A stretch of DNA of 64,000 nt from Hahella sp. (lineage in GTDB: Bacteria; Pseudomonadota; Gammaproteobacteria; Pseudomonadales; Oleiphilaceae), in contig JANQMN010000053.1 in assembly GCA_028280065.1 (NCBI GenBank), positions 1 to 64,000 on the forward strand, read 5' to 3'. Both the position numbers and the translations under genes were made by a program. The notes under the pieces were generated by a model. The model ran no database searches. It was given only the letters and a program-made list of their open reading frames with translations, and was not told the origin of the DNA. Shown here piece after piece: positions 60,767 to 64,000 of the stretch (positions are counted from its first letter, which is position 1; every line of letters starts with the position of its first letter).

Positions 60767-62731
60767 TTAAAACTCTTGTAGGTATGAGACATAGAATCGC
60801 CTGCCCGGTCCTGGAAAGCGGTTAAAATCCTGGATTCTTTGGTCTGTTATGTTTTTCAAACCAAACTCAATGGAATACTGATCACCACGCCATTTGGTAA
60901 CAACATTCCATTGATCGACGTCGGGCATACTGGCTATGGAGGAGCGATCATAATAGCCCCCGCGCTGCAACTCATATTCGACTTTAAGTTCCAGGTCACC
61001 CCAGTAAACGCCGTTTGCCAAAAGGCCGCTGAGGTCGTAATGGCCAGGCAAGGAGTTGCCGCGAAAATCTGCGGAGTCCGACCGATCTTCCGTGTCCTGA
61101 TAAGTGGCGCGGACATTTATCAGCCATATTTCTTGATAGCGAGAGGAAACATCTATTTCCAAGCCCTGTAATCCTGCTTCGGAAATATTTTCAGAACGCC
61201 CGATTCCCCTGGCGTCGAATACCGTGAATATTCCGTCTTTCAGATCACGGTAAAAGTAGGTGACAGAGCCCTGCACGGCTTCCAGATCAAATCCAATTCC
61301 CAGATCAAAATTTACCGCCGTTTCCGCTTCAAGATCCGGATTGCCGATGGAGAAACCACGATCCCCAAATTTTTCGGTGAGTGTCGGAATTCGAATATCC
61401 CTGGAAAGATTGACTCGTAGTTGCAGACTCTCACTGACGTCAAAAAGCCAACCGCTGTGGACACTGTAGTAATCTTCGGTATCCGAGTTACCCGATTCCC
61501 CGTTGTCATCGAGATAGTAGCCGCGAAGACTCAGGCTGATCAGATGGTCGGCAGCCCGATCCATCCATTCATCTTGTACTCCCAGGGTGAGTAAACTGCG
61601 ATCGTAGCGATTGCTCAGGTCACGCAATAAATCCTGGTTTTCATACTCGTCTTTCTGCATGTCGAGACTGAGGCCAAGGTAGTGGCCGTCCAGGCCGGAG
61701 GAGACCACCAGGCCGGTGCCAATGGTTTTAGTCTCCCCCTTTTCTTTATTTGCGCTTAGGCCGATTCGGTTTTGCGTATCGTCATACAGCTCTTCCTTGG
61801 CAGTACCGAACAATGTAAAAGCAACGCTGGTATCTCCACTAAAAAGATGGCTCAATTTCATTTGAGCCGTTTGAAAATCCGTCTCCAATTGAGATCGGGT
61901 GGCCGGATTATTGGAAACTTCCGGTATCCCTTGCTCTTTGGAAAATAGCTGGGCGACAAACTGAATCAAACTGGTGTCTGATAGCCTATAGTCTGTTTTC
62001 AGTAAACCGCCAATCTGGTCAAAGTCGGCATTGTTTCGATGCTCTTCCCGGTCGTCATGTGGATTGGATGGGGTTAAGTTATTATTGGTAAAGGGATAAT
62101 CGTTATCGCTGGTAAGATATTCAGCAGCCACGATGACTCCCGCCCCCGCAATATTCTCCGTCGCCACGCCGGCCAATTTTGCGGTGCTGAATGAGCCATA
62201 ACTTAGTGACACTTGCCGGTTGGATTGTTCTTCGGCTCCCATGGTTCTGATATTGATGGCCCCGCCTATACCCGGTACACCAAGCTGAACAGGAACATTG
62301 CCGCGATAGATTTCGATCCGCTCCACTGAACCCAAGGTAAACTGGCTCAAGTCCACACTGCCACCTTGGGCGCTGTTTAACAGTACTCCGTCCAGATAGA
62401 CATTCACCTGTGCATTGGTTGCGCCACGGATATTCACGGTCGAATAACTACCAAGGCCACTAAGCTGGCGAATCTGTACGCCGGTTTCCTGGCGCAGTAC
62501 ATCCGCGACCGTCGCTAAGTCGGTGGCAAACTGCTGACGATCGATAACAGTCACTCGCCCGGTTTGCAGGCCGATGTCCACCTCATCTGCCGATATTTGT
62601 TGTCCGATAACAACGACATCGGGTTCTCTGATCAGTTCCGCTGCGCTCACGCCTTGGGTAACAACCAGAAAAAATAGCGCCAAAGAAAGCAAGGCAAAAC
62701 AAAATAACGGTAGCTGAAACCGATTAGCCAC
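60767..62731 (-). CDS. btuB: TonB-dependent vitamin B12 receptor
   Basis: Outer-membrane transporter, 654 residues, GTG start. The signal peptide (FALLSLALFFLVVTQGVSAAE) is followed by a TonB-box-like DVVVIGQQ, a plug domain (VADVLRQETGVQIRQLSGLGSYSTVNIRGA, VNVYLDGVLLN, RIEIYRGNVPVQLG) and a barrel. It ends in an aromatic residue (YVSYLQEF), as expected for BAM substrates. It is somewhat longer than E. coli BtuB (614). The cobalamin riboswitch upstream supports the substrate. Confidence 0.92.
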   Translation of the reverse strand: MANRFQLPLFCFALLSLALFFLVVTQGVSAAELIREPDVVVIGQQISADEVDIGLQTGRVTVIDRQQFATDLATVADVLRQETGVQIRQLSGLGSYSTVNIRGATNAQVNVYLDGVLLNSAQGGSVDLSQFTLGSVERIEIYRGNVPVQLGVPGIGGAINIRTMGAEEQSNRQVSLSYGSFSTAKLAGVATENIAGAGVIVAAEYLTSDNDYPFTNNNLTPSNPHDDREEHRNNADFDQIGGLLKTDYRLSDTSLIQFVAQLFSKEQGIPEVSNNPATRSQLETDFQTAQMKLSHLFSGDTSVAFTLFGTAKEELYDDTQNRIGLSANKEKGETKTIGTGLVVSSGLDGHYLGLSLDMQKDEYENQDLLRDLSNRYDRSLLTLGVQDEWMDRAADHLISLSLRGYYLDDNGESGNSDTEDYYSVHSGWLFDVSESLQLRVNLSRDIRIPTLTEKFGDRGFSIGNPDLEAETAVNFDLGIGFDLEAVQGSVTYFYRDLKDGIFTVFDARGIGRSENISEAGLQGLEIDVSSRYQEIWLINVRATYQDTEDRSDSADFRGNSLPGHYDLSGLLANGVYWGDLELKVEYELQRGGYYDRSSIASMPDVDQWNVVTKWRGDQYSIEFGLKNITDQRIQDFNRFPGPGRRFYVSYLQEF

Positions 62732-62867
62732 GGATCACCAGACAACAAAAGGTGGATGTTCTGCAGAGTAGAGGTGAGTTTTTGACTTTTACAGCAGACG
62801 AGGACCAGGTATCCGTTTGATAATCGTCTCCCAGCCTTGCCCACCGCAATTCTGTTTACTTTTGATC
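62732..62867 (-). promoter_or_regulatory. Leader between the riboswitch and btuB
   Basis: About 135 bases without a gene. I see no strong intrinsic terminator. A possible stem, ATCCACC with GGTGAT, lies just before the btuB GTG and could hide the ribosome-binding region. Control at the level of translation is therefore more likely than termination, but this is inference. Confidence 0.35.
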
Positions 62868-63079
62868 AGGCCGGTCTCCGGGCTTATGAGGCGGGTTTCC
62901 CAAGAAAGTCCATTCAGCTGCGCCTTCCCATGATTATCACAGTGGCGTAGGCAGCCAATTAACCTCAATTACCGTTGCGGGGGCAGCGTTGGTCTTGCCA
63001 AACTACGCTGAGGTAGTTTCATGGCGCACCAAACTTCCCGTTTCATCCTCGCCAAGAAATGGCCGAGGAAACCTAACGT
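62868..63079 (-). promoter_or_regulatory. Cobalamin riboswitch
   Basis: On the minus strand the conserved core GCTGCCCCCGCAACGGTAA (62969-62987) is present. It is followed by GCCACTG, GGGAAGGC and the B12 box TAAGCCCGGAGACCGGCC (62868-62886 region). These elements are diagnostic for the adenosylcobalamin-sensing aptamer. It precedes btuB and the whole uptake/salvage operon, which should be repressed when B12 is plentiful. Confidence 0.95.
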
Positions 63080-63085
63080 GGGTGT

Positions 63086-63114
63086 AATCTAATTTTGCCT
63101 TAAGGCAAAGTCAA
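63086..63114 (-). promoter_or_regulatory. Promoter of the B12 operon with a palindrome in its spacer
   Basis: Minus strand: TTGACT, a 17-base spacer, TAGATT. The transcript would start about at 63079, at the front of the riboswitch. A perfect 16-bp palindrome, TTTGCCTTAAGGCAAA (63094-63109), covers almost the whole spacer, which suggests a repressor site. Confidence 0.6.
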
Positions 63115-63149
63115 GGAATTAAATGGATGATGGTCTCAGCAACAGGATA

Positions 63150-63180
63150 GGAAAAGCCCGGCGAGGTCAGCCTTGCCAGG
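63150..63180 (-). terminator. Rho-independent terminator after the DUF342 gene
   Basis: Minus strand: CCTGGC, inner AGG-CTGA-CCT, GCCGGG, then CTTTTCC. The stem contains one G-T pair. It lies 47 bases after the DUF342 stop and upstream of the B12 promoter, separating the two units. Confidence 0.65.
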
Positions 63181-63227
63181 AGGGTTGATCAATCAACTGA
63201 CGGGCCGGTTAACTATAGGATGCACCA

Positions 63228-64000
63228 CTAGTGTTCGAAAACTACCCGGCGAATGTCAAAATGGAAAGTGCCGCCAATGGTATCTTCTTTGGTACGAAGC
63301 GACCCTCCTAGAATATCCACGATAACATTCTGATAAACCTTGTTCTTACCTACCACACTGGATTTTTTAGAGCGTATAAGCAATGCCTTCAATTCGTCTT
63401 CCAGGCGATGCAACTCGCTGATTTCATCGCGAAGCTGCGCAATCTGACGATCCAGATCTTCAGCCATTTTTTGGCTTTGGGCCGGTAACTGGACCTGTTC
63501 GCCACGCCGCTGAATGGCTTTTAAATCTTTCTCCAACATGCCGATGGACTCTAACTTCTGGCGGACAGAACGCGCCGCGAAGCGCAGCCTATCGACGGTA
63601 TCTGCTGGAGCACCCACCCGGATATGGGTGATGGCGCTCCCGGTGCTACCCAGGGTTTTGGCATAAACCAAGTCAAAAGCACGTGCCTGGCCGCCGATCA
63701 GGCTGCCTTTGCCGGTTTTTTTTCCTATTAAAACCCGATCGCCGGCATTTAGATCACAGTGTATGGCATATTCGTTAATTTGAATTTCCTTGCCTGCCTT
63801 GATTTTGGCCTTACTGGAAAATCGCGCCGCAACCGTTTTTACGGCGGTTATCTCCGCGCCGAATGTACCGGCTTCCAAATCCTCTTCAGACGGCACACCG
63901 CCGATCAAGCCCTGCTGGATCAGCACACTGGCACCGGCAATAATGGTGGCTTTACCGACAACTCCATCGACAATAACATCCCCGGTCACTTCTATCTTCA
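63228..64000 (-). CDS. DUF342 / FapA-like protein, 5' truncated by window edge
   Basis: The frame is open through the end of the window (KIEVTGDVIVDG...), so the GTG at 63989 is internal and the N-terminal part is missing. The visible part has the DUF342 right-handed beta-helix repeats (GDVIVDGVVGKATIIAGASVLIQQG, AIHCDLNAGDRVLIG, KGSLIGGQARAFDLVYAKTLGS). A helical coiled coil (LRDEISELHRLEDELKALLI) and a final beta part follow. The family includes FapA, linked to flagellar assembly and polar localisation. The exact role here cannot be given. Confidence 0.85.
   Translation of the reverse strand, partial: KIEVTGDVIVDGVVGKATIIAGASVLIQQGLIGGVPSEEDLEAGTFGAEITAVKTVAARFSSKAKIKAGKEIQINEYAIHCDLNAGDRVLIGKKTGKGSLIGGQARAFDLVYAKTLGSTGSAITHIRVGAPADTVDRLRFAARSVRQKLESIGMLEKDLKAIQRRGEQVQLPAQSQKMAEDLDRQIAQLRDEISELHRLEDELKALLIRSKKSSVVGKNKVYQNVIVDILGGSLRTKEDTIGGTFHFDIRRVVFEH

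Overview
The window is a 64 kb piece of a gammaproteobacterial chromosome, probably from a marine or free-living lineage outside the enterics. The evidence is the conserved gene blocks: dusB-fis, purH-purD, mreBCD-maf-rng-yhdP-nitrilase, gatCAB, miaB-phoH-ybeY-corC-lnt, and leuS-lptE-holA, together with yejK, a DUF1820 gene and mid-range base composition. I cannot name the genus from sequence alone. I saw no rRNA, tRNA, CRISPR array, insertion sequence or prophage. Both ends cut genes: a DUF3426 protein on the left and a DUF342/FapA-like protein on the right.

Layout. 1-5400 (+): DUF3426 end, dusB-fis (coupled), purH-purD, with hairpin terminators after fis and purD. 5400-9920: an accessory insertion holding a SWIM/SNF2 helicase, a very small ORF, an Imm70-like immunity gene with no toxin beside it, and an array of short dissimilar hairpins. 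9925-19482 (-): mreB-mreC-mreD-maf-rng-yhdP-nitrilase, the cell-shape/RNase G operon. 19766-23085 (+): gatC-gatA-gatB. 23221-26211: rimO (-), a PilZ protein (+) and a DHH phosphoesterase (-). 25252-31118: a sulfate activation and cysteine locus made of cysC-sat-DHH on the minus strand and a LysR regulator, cysteine synthase and short CysH on the plus strand. 31346-34794: a class V aminotransferase, yejK, trmH and a DUF1820 gene. 35114-40865: miaB-phoH-ybeY-corC-lnt (+) and a convergent YbeL-like zinc-ribbon gene. 41158-46167 (+): leuS-lptE-holA and an endonuclease I family protein. 46206-52100: a signalling region with a receiver-domain protein, an orphan amino-acid-type binding protein, and an operon pairing a sugar-type binding protein with a membrane diguanylate cyclase. 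52201-63114 (-): a ten-gene cobalamin uptake and salvage operon (btuB, a lipoprotein, cobQ, cobU, btuD, btuC, btuF, cobT, cobS, cobC) behind a cobalamin riboswitch. 63228-64000 (-): the DUF342 gene.

How the genes work together. The B12 operon covers outer-membrane import (BtuB), periplasmic capture and inner-membrane transport (BtuF/C/D), and nucleotide-loop assembly (CobU, CobT, CobS, CobC). It also carries CobQ and a predicted surface lipoprotein whose position next to btuB recalls the Bacteroides BtuG system. The sulfur locus makes PAPS (Sat, CysC) and reduces it (CysH). The DHH protein may clear the pAp by-product, and sulfide can then enter cysteine. The binding protein plus cyclase operon has no transporter genes and looks like a ligand-to-c-di-GMP sensor.

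The points most worth a second look are the lipoprotein beside btuB, the palindrome inside the promoter of the B12 riboswitch transcript, the binding-protein/cyclase pair, the hairpin array next to the orphan immunity gene, and the DHH protein in the sulfate operon.
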